A stretch of 40,908 nt of DNA from Opitutaceae bacterium (GTDB taxonomy: Bacteria; Verrucomicrobiota; Verrucomicrobiia; Opitutales; Opitutaceae), in NCBI GenBank assembly GCA_028281165.1, contig JANQKI010000177.1, positions 1 through 40,908 on the forward strand. The letters run 5' to 3'. Shown piece after piece: positions 32,291-40,366 of this stretch. A program made the position numbers and the translations under genes. Under the pieces are notes generated by a model. The model saw only the letters and a list, made by a program, of their open reading frames with translations. It made no database searches and was not told the DNA's origin. How positions within the stretch are numbered: the stretch's first letter is position 1; every line of letters starts with the position of its first letter.

Positions 32291-33577
32291 ATGAAACTAT
32301 CCCGACGCCATTTTGTTAAGACGACCGCTTCCTCTCTGGTTGCCGCTGGTCCAGTCCTCTCGAGTATTGGAAATGCCTCACAACCGAAAACCAAAAAATT
32401 GAAAGTCGCCGTTGTTGGTTGTGGTGGTCGTTCTAATCGAGACATTACGAATTTTGTGAAGGCTTGCGACATGCTCGGCTTGCAAGCGGAGTACGTGGCT
32501 TTAGCGGATGCCTACGAAGACATGGTTTTCGACAAGGCCGATAAGTATGAGATCGATCGGAGTCGGTGCATTGTTGGTTTTGACGCTTATCAGAAGGTGG
32601 CGGAATCGAACGCCGAATTTGTCATGCTGATCGCTCCGCCGATCTTTCGGCCCTTGCATTTGGAAATGATGGTCGAAGCAGGCAAGCATGTGATGATGCA
32701 GAAACCGGTGGCGGTTGACGCTCCTGGCTGTCGCAAAATCATTGAAATCGGAGAGAAAGCGAAGGAGAAAGGCTTGGCCATCCTGGCTGGAACGCAGCGA
32801 CGCCACACGATCGGGTACATGGAGAACGCGGCGAAAATCAAGGAAGGGGCCATTGGAGAGATTTTGGGAGGTACGGTTTCCTGGAATGGAGTGGTGCCCT
32901 GGATATGGGAGAGGCAAGCGGGCTGGAGCGACGCGGATTACCTTGCTCGCAATTGGCTGAATTGGTCGGAGATGTCAGGCGACCATATTGGCGAGCAACA
33001 CGTGCACAATATTGATGTGGCCAATTGGTATCTCGGTAGAAATCCTGTTTCGGCTGTTGGTTTTGGAGGACGAGCTCGTCGCGAATCGGGCAACAACTTC
33101 GATTTCTTTAGTGTGGATCTCGACTATGGCGATGGGGTGCACATTCACAGCCAATGTCGCCAAATTGCAGGTACTTATCCACGGGTTGGCGAGTTCTTCC
33201 GAGGCTCCAAGGGTTCGGTGCAAGGTGGAGGAAAACTTACTGGCAAGGATGTGAGCATACCGGAGATTCCTTACATGGATAAAGATGGCAATGTTCAGGA
33301 ATTGATAAACTGGATACAAAGCGCTCGTAGTGGGAATCCAATCAATGAAGCGAAACAAATCGCCGACTCCACGGCTGTTGCCGTTATGGGCCGCTATGCC
33401 GCCTACACCGGGAAATTTGTTCGTTTCAGCGATCTGATGGAAAACGAGAATTCCGAATTCTACGATCTGACAGTGGGCGTCGATGCCAAAAGTTTCGAAT
33501 CGGGGAGCGTTAGTCTGCCTGAAGAAAATGTGGTAGCCGTTCCTGGAGACGGGTCGACAATCAGGCGAAAAGTGTGA
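32291..33577 (+). CDS. Tat-exported Gfo/Idh/MocA-family oxidoreductase
   Basis: This 428-residue protein begins with a twin-arginine signal (SRRHFVK at 4-10, hydrophobic to about 29). An NAD(P)-binding Rossmann fold follows, with VAVVGCGGRSNRD. The family motif E-K-P appears as MQKPVAVDAPGCRK (Glu replaced by Gln). RRHTIGYMENAAKIKEGAIGEI leads into the C-terminal sheet domain. Secreted Gfo/Idh/MocA enzymes are numerous in Verrucomicrobia and Planctomycetes and often act on sugars; they export folded with cofactor bound. It is monocistronic, with no ribosome binding site visible. Substrate unknown. Confidence 0.9.
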   Translation: MKLSRRHFVKTTASSLVAAGPVLSSIGNASQPKTKKLKVAVVGCGGRSNRDITNFVKACDMLGLQAEYVALADAYEDMVFDKADKYEIDRSRCIVGFDAYQKVAESNAEFVMLIAPPIFRPLHLEMMVEAGKHVMMQKPVAVDAPGCRKIIEIGEKAKEKGLAILAGTQRRHTIGYMENAAKIKEGAIGEILGGTVSWNGVVPWIWERQAGWSDADYLARNWLNWSEMSGDHIGEQHVHNIDVANWYLGRNPVSAVGFGGRARRESGNNFDFFSVDLDYGDGVHIHSQCRQIAGTYPRVGEFFRGSKGSVQGGGKLTGKDVSIPEIPYMDKDGNVQELINWIQSARSGNPINEAKQIADSTAVAVMGRYAAYTGKFVRFSDLMENENSEFYDLTVGVDAKSFESGSVSLPEENVVAVPGDGSTIRRKV

Positions 33578-33704
33578 TTTGCATTTTAAAATGATATATT
33601 TGGACATCGTGGATTTCTAATAAAATCAAGGTTTGTCCTAAGATTTACTTTTCTCAGCAGAATCTCTGTATTCTGTTTGCTTCCAATGCCTTAGTGAATT
33701 TCGT

Positions 33705-33720
33705 GTGAAATCGATTTCAC
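33705..33720 (+). promoter_or_regulatory. 16-bp perfect palindrome before the response regulator gene
   Basis: GTGAAATCGATTTCAC is a perfect palindrome 55 bases upstream of the ATG at 33776. A partial match (TGTGAAATCG) occurs near 32202, upstream of the Gfo/Idh/MocA gene. It is a likely operator; its regulator is unknown. Confidence 0.55.
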
Positions 33721-33775
33721 CTAAAGATCAGGCTGTTTTCTGACGAATTACGGTGAACCCTTGAATAATTTTTGA

Positions 33776-34201
33776 ATGAAGCAGCGCATTTTAGTCCTGG
33801 AAGATGATCGAACTTCCCTTAAGCTGATTACCTCGATTCTGGATAAATACGGGTACGAGGTGATTCCCTGCAGCGAGGGTCGTGACGCGATTCACATAGC
33901 CCTAATGAATCCGCCTCAGGCGATTATCGTGGATGTGATGCTTCCTGACATGTCGGGTACGGACGTGGTGGAAGAACTCGTCAGGCATCCTTCTTGCAAG
34001 TACATGAAGGTTATCTTCCTTACCGGTATTCTTTCTCGCAAAGCCGAAGCTGCTAATTTGAAGTATCTCTTTGATATCGAAGGCGCCCATTACAAGGCTC
34101 TGGCCAAGCCTGTTAAGAAAAACCTCCTGCTCAATACTCTTGCCGATGCGATTGCTGAAGCCGAGGATGAAATGAAGGCTGATGCGGAGATGGCAACCTA
34201 G
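33776..34201 (+). CDS. Single-domain response regulator
   Basis: This 141-residue CheY-like receiver has the acid pair D10/D11, phospho-acceptor D53 (AIIVDVMLPDMSG), the conserved T83 (IFLTG) and K111 (ALAKPVKK). A short helical, acidic tail (about 120-141) follows. There is no output domain, so it acts by protein contact or in a phosphorelay. The loop between strand 4 and helix 4 is extended (GILSRKAEAANLKYLFDIEG). No kinase gene is adjacent. Confidence 0.9.
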   Translation: MKQRILVLEDDRTSLKLITSILDKYGYEVIPCSEGRDAIHIALMNPPQAIIVDVMLPDMSGTDVVEELVRHPSCKYMKVIFLTGILSRKAEAANLKYLFDIEGAHYKALAKPVKKNLLLNTLADAIAEAEDEMKADAEMAT

Positions 34202-34277
34202 CTTCACTCGCTTTCTTTGGAAAACGTAACTAGAATTTGGTTACAGTGCTCGACTCTTTCGCTTCCTAAACGGTGGG

Positions 34278-34297
34278 GAGGCTTGGCCCCAAGCCTC
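34278..34297. other. 20-base inverted repeat after the response regulator gene
   Basis: GAGGCTTGGCCCCAAGCCTC has perfect 9-bp arms, or 8-bp arms with a 4-base loop. No T run follows, so it is a transcript-end hairpin or structured RNA rather than a standard terminator. Confidence 0.45.
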
Positions 34298-34462
34298 TGT
34301 TGAGGATGGGTTGTGGGGAAAAACCTCCATCTAATTGAACCCATCAAAGAAGATTTATGTCGGAGCCTTAGGCTTTGGCCGTGAGCTCAGCCGAACGGAA
34401 CAAGCCTCCCTTCCTTCCTAGCAATCAGATATTCTCTAAAAAATTCCTTGTCGCAAAATCGG

Positions 34463-34493
34463 TTGTCAGCGAGGCCCTCATATGCGCTACAAT
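34463..34493 (+). promoter_or_regulatory. Candidate promoter of ada giving a leaderless message
   Basis: TTGTCA (34463-34468) and TACAAT (34488-34493) are spaced by 19 bases, slightly long. Transcription would begin about 7 bases after the -10, at or next to the ATG at 34501. No ribosome binding site precedes that ATG, consistent with a leaderless mRNA. Confidence 0.4.
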
Positions 34494-34500
34494 AGCTGAC

Positions 34501-35571
34501 ATGGAACTATTAGAGCGGTTGCCGGATAAAAGAACGATGTATCGAGCCTTTGAGAAGAAGGACGCTTCGTTCGAGGGGATCTTTTTTATGGGTGTACGAA
34601 CCACTGGCATTTTCTGTCGACCTACTTGTCCTGCTCGTAAGCCAAAGTATGAGAACGTAGAATTTTTCCCGCGGACAGGAGACGCTCTGGCTGCAGGTTA
34701 TCGGCCCTGCAAACGTTGTCGTCCTCTCGAGCCGAAAGGCAGCTTTCCAGATTGGCTCAAACCGCTCATGAGCGAAGTGGAAAAAGAGCCTGGAAAGCGT
34801 TGGACGAGTCAGGACATTAGGGACTTTGGGGTCGATCCGACTCGTGTTCGGCGCTGGTTTCAAAACGAGCATGGCTTGACCTTTTTGGCCTATTTGAGAT
34901 CGCGACGCTTAGGGCAGGCATTTCTTAGAATGAAGAATGGAGCGGATGTCATGGAGACTTCCCAGGATGTCGGGTTCGATTCGATAAGCGGCTTTTGTGA
35001 CGCATTGCGTAAGCGGACTGGATTGACGCCACGTTCGATTGGGGAGCGTCACTCCATGCAAGTCGCTCAAGTGGCTTCTCCGCTTGGTCCCATTATTCTT
35101 GCGGGAGATTCGGATGCGATCCACCTGATCGAATTCTGGGATCGTCGTATGCTGGAAACGCAATTCTCCATTCTGGAAAAACGGATGAATGCGGTCTTTT
35201 TTCCTGGGAAAAATAAATGTATCCAAAGTATGGAGAAGGAACTAAATGCCTATTTCGAAGGAAAGCTTGCCAAGTTTGAAACGCCCATATCCTTTCCAGG
35301 AAGCGCCCACCAGCAGAACGTCTGGAAAACATTGATACAAGTTCCCTACGGGGAGACCTGTTCGTATGCCGAACTAGCTAGGAAAGCGGGAAATCCTGAT
35401 GCCGTGCGAGCGGTGGCCCGGGCGAATGGGGAAAATCGATTGGCCATCGTCGTTCCTTGTCACCGAATAATCGGAGCAGATGGAGATCTCACTGGCTATG
35501 GCGGTGGTATCTGGCGCAAGCGGTACCTGCTTGCTCTCGAAAAAGAGAATACATCTTCACGCGCGGTGTGA
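34501..35571 (+). CDS. ada: Bifunctional Ada: DNA phosphotriester and O6-alkylguanine repair, transcriptional activator
   Basis: This 356-residue protein has all three Ada parts in order. Residues 1-75 are the zinc-binding methyl-acceptor domain, with FCRPTCPARKP (C39, C43) and RPCKRCRP (C70, C73); C39 corresponds to the phosphotriester methyl acceptor. Residues 95-185 are an AraC-type helix-turn-helix (VDPTRVRRWFQNEHGLTFLA, then VGFDSISGFCDALRKRTGLTP). Residues 190-350 are O6-methylguanine methyltransferase, with the active site VVPCHRIIG (C320) and GGGIWRKRYLL. It repairs alkylated DNA by self-methylation and, once methylated, activates repair genes. I chose the ATG at 34501 because it gives the normal Ada N-terminus; the open frame runs further upstream. 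An alkylation-repair-like gene lies at the right edge of the window. Confidence 0.95.
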   Translation: MELLERLPDKRTMYRAFEKKDASFEGIFFMGVRTTGIFCRPTCPARKPKYENVEFFPRTGDALAAGYRPCKRCRPLEPKGSFPDWLKPLMSEVEKEPGKRWTSQDIRDFGVDPTRVRRWFQNEHGLTFLAYLRSRRLGQAFLRMKNGADVMETSQDVGFDSISGFCDALRKRTGLTPRSIGERHSMQVAQVASPLGPIILAGDSDAIHLIEFWDRRMLETQFSILEKRMNAVFFPGKNKCIQSMEKELNAYFEGKLAKFETPISFPGSAHQQNVWKTLIQVPYGETCSYAELARKAGNPDAVRAVARANGENRLAIVVPCHRIIGADGDLTGYGGGIWRKRYLLALEKENTSSRAV

Positions 35572-35594
35572 AATTGCGTGGACGAGATTGCCTA

Positions 35595-36620
35595 TTAAAA
35601 AAGTCGCTTCGCGTTTTTAGATTGCTCTTCTTCTGCCCACTCTGACCACGGGAAATTCGCCATGGGGTGCCCTTCTTTCATGTGGGCTTCGTTTACCTGA
35701 AACCAATGACTTGCAGGATCCTCTTCCCACAAGCGGAGAATAATGGCCAGGTCCAGGTCTCTTAGCTTCAGGAAGAGCGGGATCTGTTCGAACCAATTTG
35801 GCTTCCGTTCGATATGTCGGCCATATCCGCTTAGAAAGCTGCGAAAAAAACGTTCGGTCTCCTCCTTCAGACTTTCTCCTTCATGAAATAGAAGGGCATA
35901 GTAGATCGGCATGGTGAAGTCCTGGATAAAATAGTGGTAGGCGCAGTCGTCGAAGTCGATACACGTCAAGCGACCTATTGTATCCACAAATAAATTAGAT
36001 CCATGCAGATCAGTGTGGGCTATTCCAAAATCACTATGCGATACTTCTAGCTTTTCAACGGCATCCAGTGTTTCTGTGACAGTATCCACTAATCCAGGAT
36101 TCGATTTTCCAATTTCATTCAACTGATCTGCGTAGAGATAATCTCGCCAGTGTGGTCGATTGAACCTGATGTTCTGTCGATTGCACTCAATGGAGATTTG
36201 CTGCATCTGACCGATAGCGGATCCCCAGGATTGGATGAGGCTGTCAGACAGCGGTTTGGACGCGCTAGAAACAGATTGCCCGGGAGCCCAGCTAAAAACA
36301 GCCGCGTACCAGACGGGATCGTCCTTCACTGCGATTTTTTCCACAAGTCGACCTCCTCGCGACCTTAAAATTCTGGGACAAGGCACCTCCCTCTCGCTCA
36401 AGTGCTGCACCCATTTTATTTCTCCTAGAAGATGTTCGAATGTTTGATGATCAGGATGAGTGAATCGCAAGGCCATTCTTTCTCCGTTGAGATACGCTTC
36501 GAACACCAAATTTTCTGAAGCGGAGATTCTTCGCGGTGGCCTTTCTGTATCCAATTGCCAATGCTTGCAGACTTCATTTAGGTGCGCATCGCAAAAATCG
36601 TCTAGATGTTTTGGCTCCAC
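35595..36620 (-). CDS. Phosphotransferase of the APH/choline kinase family
   Basis: This 341-residue kinase-like protein has the APH fold. The N-lobe reads NLVFEAYLNGERMALRFTHPDH. The catalytic loop is IAHTDLHGSNLFVD, with Asp and His of H-x-D-L-H-x-x-N. The metal-binding motif is CIDFDDC in place of DFG. The overall form is close to SrkA/YihE-like stress kinases and homoserine or choline kinase-type enzymes, but the exact substrate cannot be told. It is convergent with ada (24-base gap) and carries no signal peptide. The C-terminal 15 residues are charged. Confidence 0.85.
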   Translation of the reverse strand: MEPKHLDDFCDAHLNEVCKHWQLDTERPPRRISASENLVFEAYLNGERMALRFTHPDHQTFEHLLGEIKWVQHLSEREVPCPRILRSRGGRLVEKIAVKDDPVWYAAVFSWAPGQSVSSASKPLSDSLIQSWGSAIGQMQQISIECNRQNIRFNRPHWRDYLYADQLNEIGKSNPGLVDTVTETLDAVEKLEVSHSDFGIAHTDLHGSNLFVDTIGRLTCIDFDDCAYHYFIQDFTMPIYYALLFHEGESLKEETERFFRSFLSGYGRHIERKPNWFEQIPLFLKLRDLDLAIILRLWEEDPASHWFQVNEAHMKEGHPMANFPWSEWAEEEQSKNAKRLF

Positions 36621-36696
36621 AATTTTCCCTCCTGTTAATTAAAAGCGAAGACCTATGTTGGTTATCTAGGGAGGGATCAATGCCAAAGTTGACCTT

Positions 36697-36777
36697 TCAT
36701 CGATGGACTCGCTTAATCTCCATTTTTCCGATACGTCTACGAATTTTTAACGGTTCCCGATACACTCCAGCAATTTA
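36697..36777 (-). pseudogene. Relic of a DNA-alkylation-repair-like (COG4912-type) gene
   Basis: Minus-strand frame of 26 codons bounded by stops on both sides reads ...REPLKIRRRIGKMEIKR. This matches EEALKIGERIGKVEIER of the gene at 40367-40908. The nucleotide match over 36716-36747 against 40473-40504 is 27 of 32 by eye, in the same orientation relative to the gene. Nothing similar continues on either side. It is best explained as a decayed duplicate or a remnant of an old copy. Confidence 0.45.
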
Positions 36778-36886
36778 ATAGACGGGCAAATGATAAAGCG
36801 TACAAAGCGTGGAAATCAACAGGATTAAAGAAACGGAGTCTCGTCTCGGTCTAGTAGCGGCTCTCTAATTTCCGAAGGAGATTGCC

Positions 36887-38218
36887 ATGATATGGGTTAA
36901 GTATATGACTATGGCTATGAGAGTATTAGGTTTGGTAGCGATTACTGTGGGACTAGTCTCCAGTTACGCGGACACATCGGCAGGCAAGGTTTATCATTCG
37001 AGCGGGCCACTGGGGGAGATTATGATCAATCTGCACGATGATAAGGTGGAGCTGACTAAGTATCAAAAATTGAATCGATCGGCTCTTGAACAGCTGGCAA
37101 TTCTAGAGTACCGCAAAGCTTTCTCCCTTCTTAAGCAGGCCTTAGAGCTGGAGCCTGATTCTCCAGAAGCTTATATCAATTATGGTCTCGCCCACTATCA
37201 ACGTGAGGAATTTCCTGCCTCTGAGAGAGCGATTAAACGAGCTCTTGAGCTAGATCCTGAAAATGAGAGAGCCTGGTATTGGCATTCGAGAGTAATGCTT
37301 ATCAAGGGCGAGATGTTGGAAGCTCGAGAATCAGCTGCTCGCGCAGTGGATTACAATGCGGGTGAAGATTGGAAATACTTGGACTGGCAGGCCATACTGC
37401 TTTTCGATCATGGTCATTACCAAAAAGCTACCGAGGCAAGCTCCCTGGCCTTAAAGCAAGTTAGAGCAGCTTATGCCGCGGTTGACAAGGCGATCCGGCT
37501 TGAGGAGCGGCGGGAAGAAGTTAAAGCGATAGAACAGGACACCGAGATCGTTAGGGAGTTTGGAGGGGTGTCGAGAGAGGTTCCCGTCACGCGCTTACAA
37601 ACTGAATACAAGGACGCTCCCGACGAATGGCTCAGCATCAGGGGTCAATTGGAAACTCACATGAGCAATGTGGCCTTTCGCCACGCTATGTCTTTACTTA
37701 AGCTGGGAAAGAGATCCGAGGCTCAAATCCCTCTGGAGACAGCGTTTCTGAAAAACAAGGATCATTTGGGAGAAGGCCTATACCAATTTGTATTCATGAA
37801 TTACGAGGACTCGGCCAAGTCTCTCAAGCGCTCCAACGAGTTTGGGAACGCCTCCCTTGCTTCGCTTTTCGCTCATCTTGTCAACCAAATCGCGCTCAAC
37901 GATAATGCTGGTGTTAATAAGACCTTACGAAAGCTTAAGCGACGTATTCAAAAAAATGATATAAATTGGGCGGCAGACGTTTTGGCTTACTACCGGGAAT
38001 ACGCTCCGGAAGTGAATACAAAAGGGCTTTCCGCAAAGAAGCAGTCTGGTGACGAGAACAGAGCTCTGGCTTCCTTCTACAAGGCTCAATTGCATTGCGC
38101 GCAACAACGATTGGATTTGGCCAGGCCTTTTCTCGACCAAGCGATCACGTCGCTTTTCGACTTTAATTTCGAAACCAAAGCCGCCGAAGCTCAAATTGCT
38201 TTATTCTACGATAGCTGA
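36887..38218 (+). CDS. TPR-repeat protein, exported
   Basis: This 443-residue protein is preceded by AAGGAG (36875-36880) six bases before the ATG, one of the few strong ribosome binding sites here. The N-terminus is hydrophobic (VLGLVAITVGLVSSYADTSA), a likely signal peptide. At least three TPR units follow (AFSLLKQALELEPDSPEAYI, AERAIKRALELDPENERAWYW-type, and ESAARAVDYNAGEDWKYLDW). A charged coil lies around 200-230 (AVDKAIRLEERREEVKAIEQ), with further helical pairs to the end (RLDLARPFLDQAITSLF). It would act as a periplasmic scaffold; partners unknown. Confidence 0.85.
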   Translation: MIWVKYMTMAMRVLGLVAITVGLVSSYADTSAGKVYHSSGPLGEIMINLHDDKVELTKYQKLNRSALEQLAILEYRKAFSLLKQALELEPDSPEAYINYGLAHYQREEFPASERAIKRALELDPENERAWYWHSRVMLIKGEMLEARESAARAVDYNAGEDWKYLDWQAILLFDHGHYQKATEASSLALKQVRAAYAAVDKAIRLEERREEVKAIEQDTEIVREFGGVSREVPVTRLQTEYKDAPDEWLSIRGQLETHMSNVAFRHAMSLLKLGKRSEAQIPLETAFLKNKDHLGEGLYQFVFMNYEDSAKSLKRSNEFGNASLASLFAHLVNQIALNDNAGVNKTLRKLKRRIQKNDINWAADVLAYYREYAPEVNTKGLSAKKQSGDENRALASFYKAQLHCAQQRLDLARPFLDQAITSLFDFNFETKAAEAQIALFYDS

Positions 38219-38258
38219 AGCACGGTTTGAGCGATTGTCATTTGCGCTTTCATTGTGA

Positions 38259-38275
38259 ACACGCCTCAGGCGTGT
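38259..38275 (+). terminator. Hairpin after the TPR gene
   Basis: ACACGCC-TCA-GGCGTGT forms a tight 7-bp stem 40 bases after the stop codon, followed by CTTAAAAGATTTT. The T run is interrupted, so termination may be partial and read into the sulfatase gene. Confidence 0.5.
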
Positions 38276-38300
38276 CTTAAAAGATTTTCCTAAACCTATT

Positions 38301-40325
38301 ATGGCTCCACATACGCATCGTTTATCTTTTCTCCGTCAAGCAGCTGGCATTTTGTTTCTCCTCGTTTTTCATATTGCCGCAGCGAAAGCGGAATCGCCAC
38401 CAAACATTCTGTTCATCGCCATCGACGATCTTAAGACGATAGGCTCTCTTTACTCGGAGGAGCCGGGAGATTTCCTGCAGCGAATCTATCCTGAAAAGAA
38501 TTTGCGAATGGAAGTAGCAAAAAGGATGACTCCCAATATTCAGCGTCTGGCTGACGAGGGTGTGGCTTTCATGCGGGCTTACTGCGCGGCGCCAGCCTGC
38601 AATCCTTCTCGGGCTGCCTTGATGACAGGTATTCGTCCCCACAGGACAGGCCTAACGACTAATGCTGGAGCCGTATTTTTTCGAGAATTCGAGTATGAAG
38701 GCCAACGGCCTTTGGCTGAAGCGACAGCCCTTCCCGAACTCCTCCAGCGGCATGGCTGGTACACGGCGGAAACAGGAAAGATCTATCACAGCGGTAGCAA
38801 TTTCGAAAAATCCGACGGCCATCGCTCTTGGACAGATTGGACGGATGTTGGCGGCAACGCGGGTCCTAAGACGCGTTCTCCGTGGAGTCCCGAGTCCCTG
38901 AATTGGGGACAGGAAGGAGGCGACGCTGCCTCATTCGTTTCACTAAACGACTATCGAAAGGCCGACTTTATTGCTAGTGTATTGGAGAATGGCTCGGCTG
39001 TGGATGGCGATACGACCTTTGCCTTGGCCGAAGAGGGTCCTTTCTTTTTAGCCTGCGGCATCTTTCGTCCCCACTTGCCTTACTATGCTACCAAAGATCT
39101 ACTCGATCTTTTTCCGGTTGAGGAAATGACAGTGAACGAAGCTCTTCTGGATTTGTATACACAAGATGGGGACGATATACCAGAATTCGCTTTCGGCTGG
39201 TCGGGACTTTCACGAGACGAAAGCAACCTCCCCATTATCGGCAACGACCGCTTCGTGGATATTCTCACTCATGGCAATACAGTCGATCCGCAGGGTGGCG
39301 ATCTCCAGGGCTGGCGTGACATGCTAGCGCATTACTTTGCCAGCTCTGCCATTGCGGATAGGGCTGTTGGCAGATTGCTCGACGGACTTGAGAATAGTCC
39401 TTATAAAGACAATACGGTTGTTATCTTGTGGAGCGACCATGGCTATCATCTCGGCGAGAAACTGCACCAGACGAAGTTCACGCTTTGGGATGCGGGAGCT
39501 CGCGTGAATTTCATTATTAAGGATCCGCGTCGTTCGCAGAGCGTCGGGATTCGCTGTTATCGACCCGTTACTCTCATCGATATCTATCCCACGGTGGCCG
39601 CTATGGCCGGCCTGCCATTGCCCGACGAGAGAATAACAGGTCATGATCTGAGTCCCCTTCTAGACGACCCTCGCGCGGCCTGGAATATTCCCGCTCACAC
39701 AACCTATCAAGATGTATCGAACAACATGGTACGAATGGAAAAGTATAAGCTTATACAATATAAGGATGGTCCTACTGTTCGAGAGCTCTACGATATGGAA
39801 GACGATCCGGAGGAATTCCAAAACCTTGCTGGAAATTCAGAGTATGGGGAAATCGAATCATCCATGGAAGCCATTCTCTCTGTTGCTTTGCAAGAGGGCG
39901 CTTTTCCTGAAGAAGGCGAGATGTCTGCCGAGAATTGGCGTTACGGCTATTGGGGATTTACGGCCGCTGCTTCTCCTGCTGGAGATTCTGATGACCCCGA
40001 TCAAGATGGACTTGATAATTTCAGTGAATACATTTTCGCCACCAACCCGCTTGAATTCGATTTCGATCCACCTCCGTATCCAAGAATAGATACATCACGA
40101 AAACTTGCTTACGAATTTCTTTTTCGCCCTGGTCAGGAGAATCTGCGTTTCGAACTGATTTCTTCTGCGAATCTAGTCGATTGGAATGCTTCATGGGACT
40201 CGTTCGTGCACTACCCGTCCTTCATGGAAGAGGTCAATACTGACGGTACTGAGTTGATCTCCATTCCATTTGCGGATCAACCAGTCACGCCCGTTTTCTT
40301 TCAGCTGCGCGTTTCCAAAAACTAG
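38301..40325 (+). CDS. Secreted sulfatase (iduronate-2-sulfatase-like) with type-3 repeat and C-terminal domain
   Basis: This 674-residue protein has a signal peptide (about 1-30, ending AKA). The catalytic domain has NILFIAIDDLK (metal ligands D42-D43), C100-N-P-S-R104 as the formylglycine signature followed by AALMTG, and ILWSDHGYHLGEKLHQTKFTLW, the hallmark of iduronate-2-sulfatase-like (S1_7-type) enzymes. After the catalytic part, DSDDPDQDGLDNFSEYIFATNP (about 555-578) is a calcium-binding type-3-repeat-like motif. A beta-rich C-terminal module follows, YEFLFRPGQENLRFELISSANL...FFQLRV, of a sort found at the ends of secreted Verrucomicrobial enzymes. It likely removes sulfate from uronic-acid polysaccharides. 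A formylglycine maturase must be encoded elsewhere. Confidence 0.92.
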   Translation: MAPHTHRLSFLRQAAGILFLLVFHIAAAKAESPPNILFIAIDDLKTIGSLYSEEPGDFLQRIYPEKNLRMEVAKRMTPNIQRLADEGVAFMRAYCAAPACNPSRAALMTGIRPHRTGLTTNAGAVFFREFEYEGQRPLAEATALPELLQRHGWYTAETGKIYHSGSNFEKSDGHRSWTDWTDVGGNAGPKTRSPWSPESLNWGQEGGDAASFVSLNDYRKADFIASVLENGSAVDGDTTFALAEEGPFFLACGIFRPHLPYYATKDLLDLFPVEEMTVNEALLDLYTQDGDDIPEFAFGWSGLSRDESNLPIIGNDRFVDILTHGNTVDPQGGDLQGWRDMLAHYFASSAIADRAVGRLLDGLENSPYKDNTVVILWSDHGYHLGEKLHQTKFTLWDAGARVNFIIKDPRRSQSVGIRCYRPVTLIDIYPTVAAMAGLPLPDERITGHDLSPLLDDPRAAWNIPAHTTYQDVSNNMVRMEKYKLIQYKDGPTVRELYDMEDDPEEFQNLAGNSEYGEIESSMEAILSVALQEGAFPEEGEMSAENWRYGYWGFTAAASPAGDSDDPDQDGLDNFSEYIFATNPLEFDFDPPPYPRIDTSRKLAYEFLFRPGQENLRFELISSANLVDWNASWDSFVHYPSFMEEVNTDGTELISIPFADQPVTPVFFQLRVSKN

Positions 40326-40332
40326 AGGGCTG

Positions 40333-40346
40333 CCAAAAGCTTTTGG
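40333..40346. terminator. Weak bidirectional hairpin between convergent genes
   Basis: CCAAAAGCTTTTGG is a perfect palindrome followed on the + strand by ATTTT, between the sulfatase (+) and alkylation-repair-like (-) genes. A weak terminator is plausible. Confidence 0.35.
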
Positions 40347-40366
40347 ATTTTAAATACGAATGCTCA

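Noticed and set aside
24303-36561. Shared 15-mer GTATCCAATTGCCAA at 24303 and 36547
   Set aside because: One such 15-mer pair is about what chance allows in a window of this size; it adds nothing beyond the over-represented YGTATCCA word.
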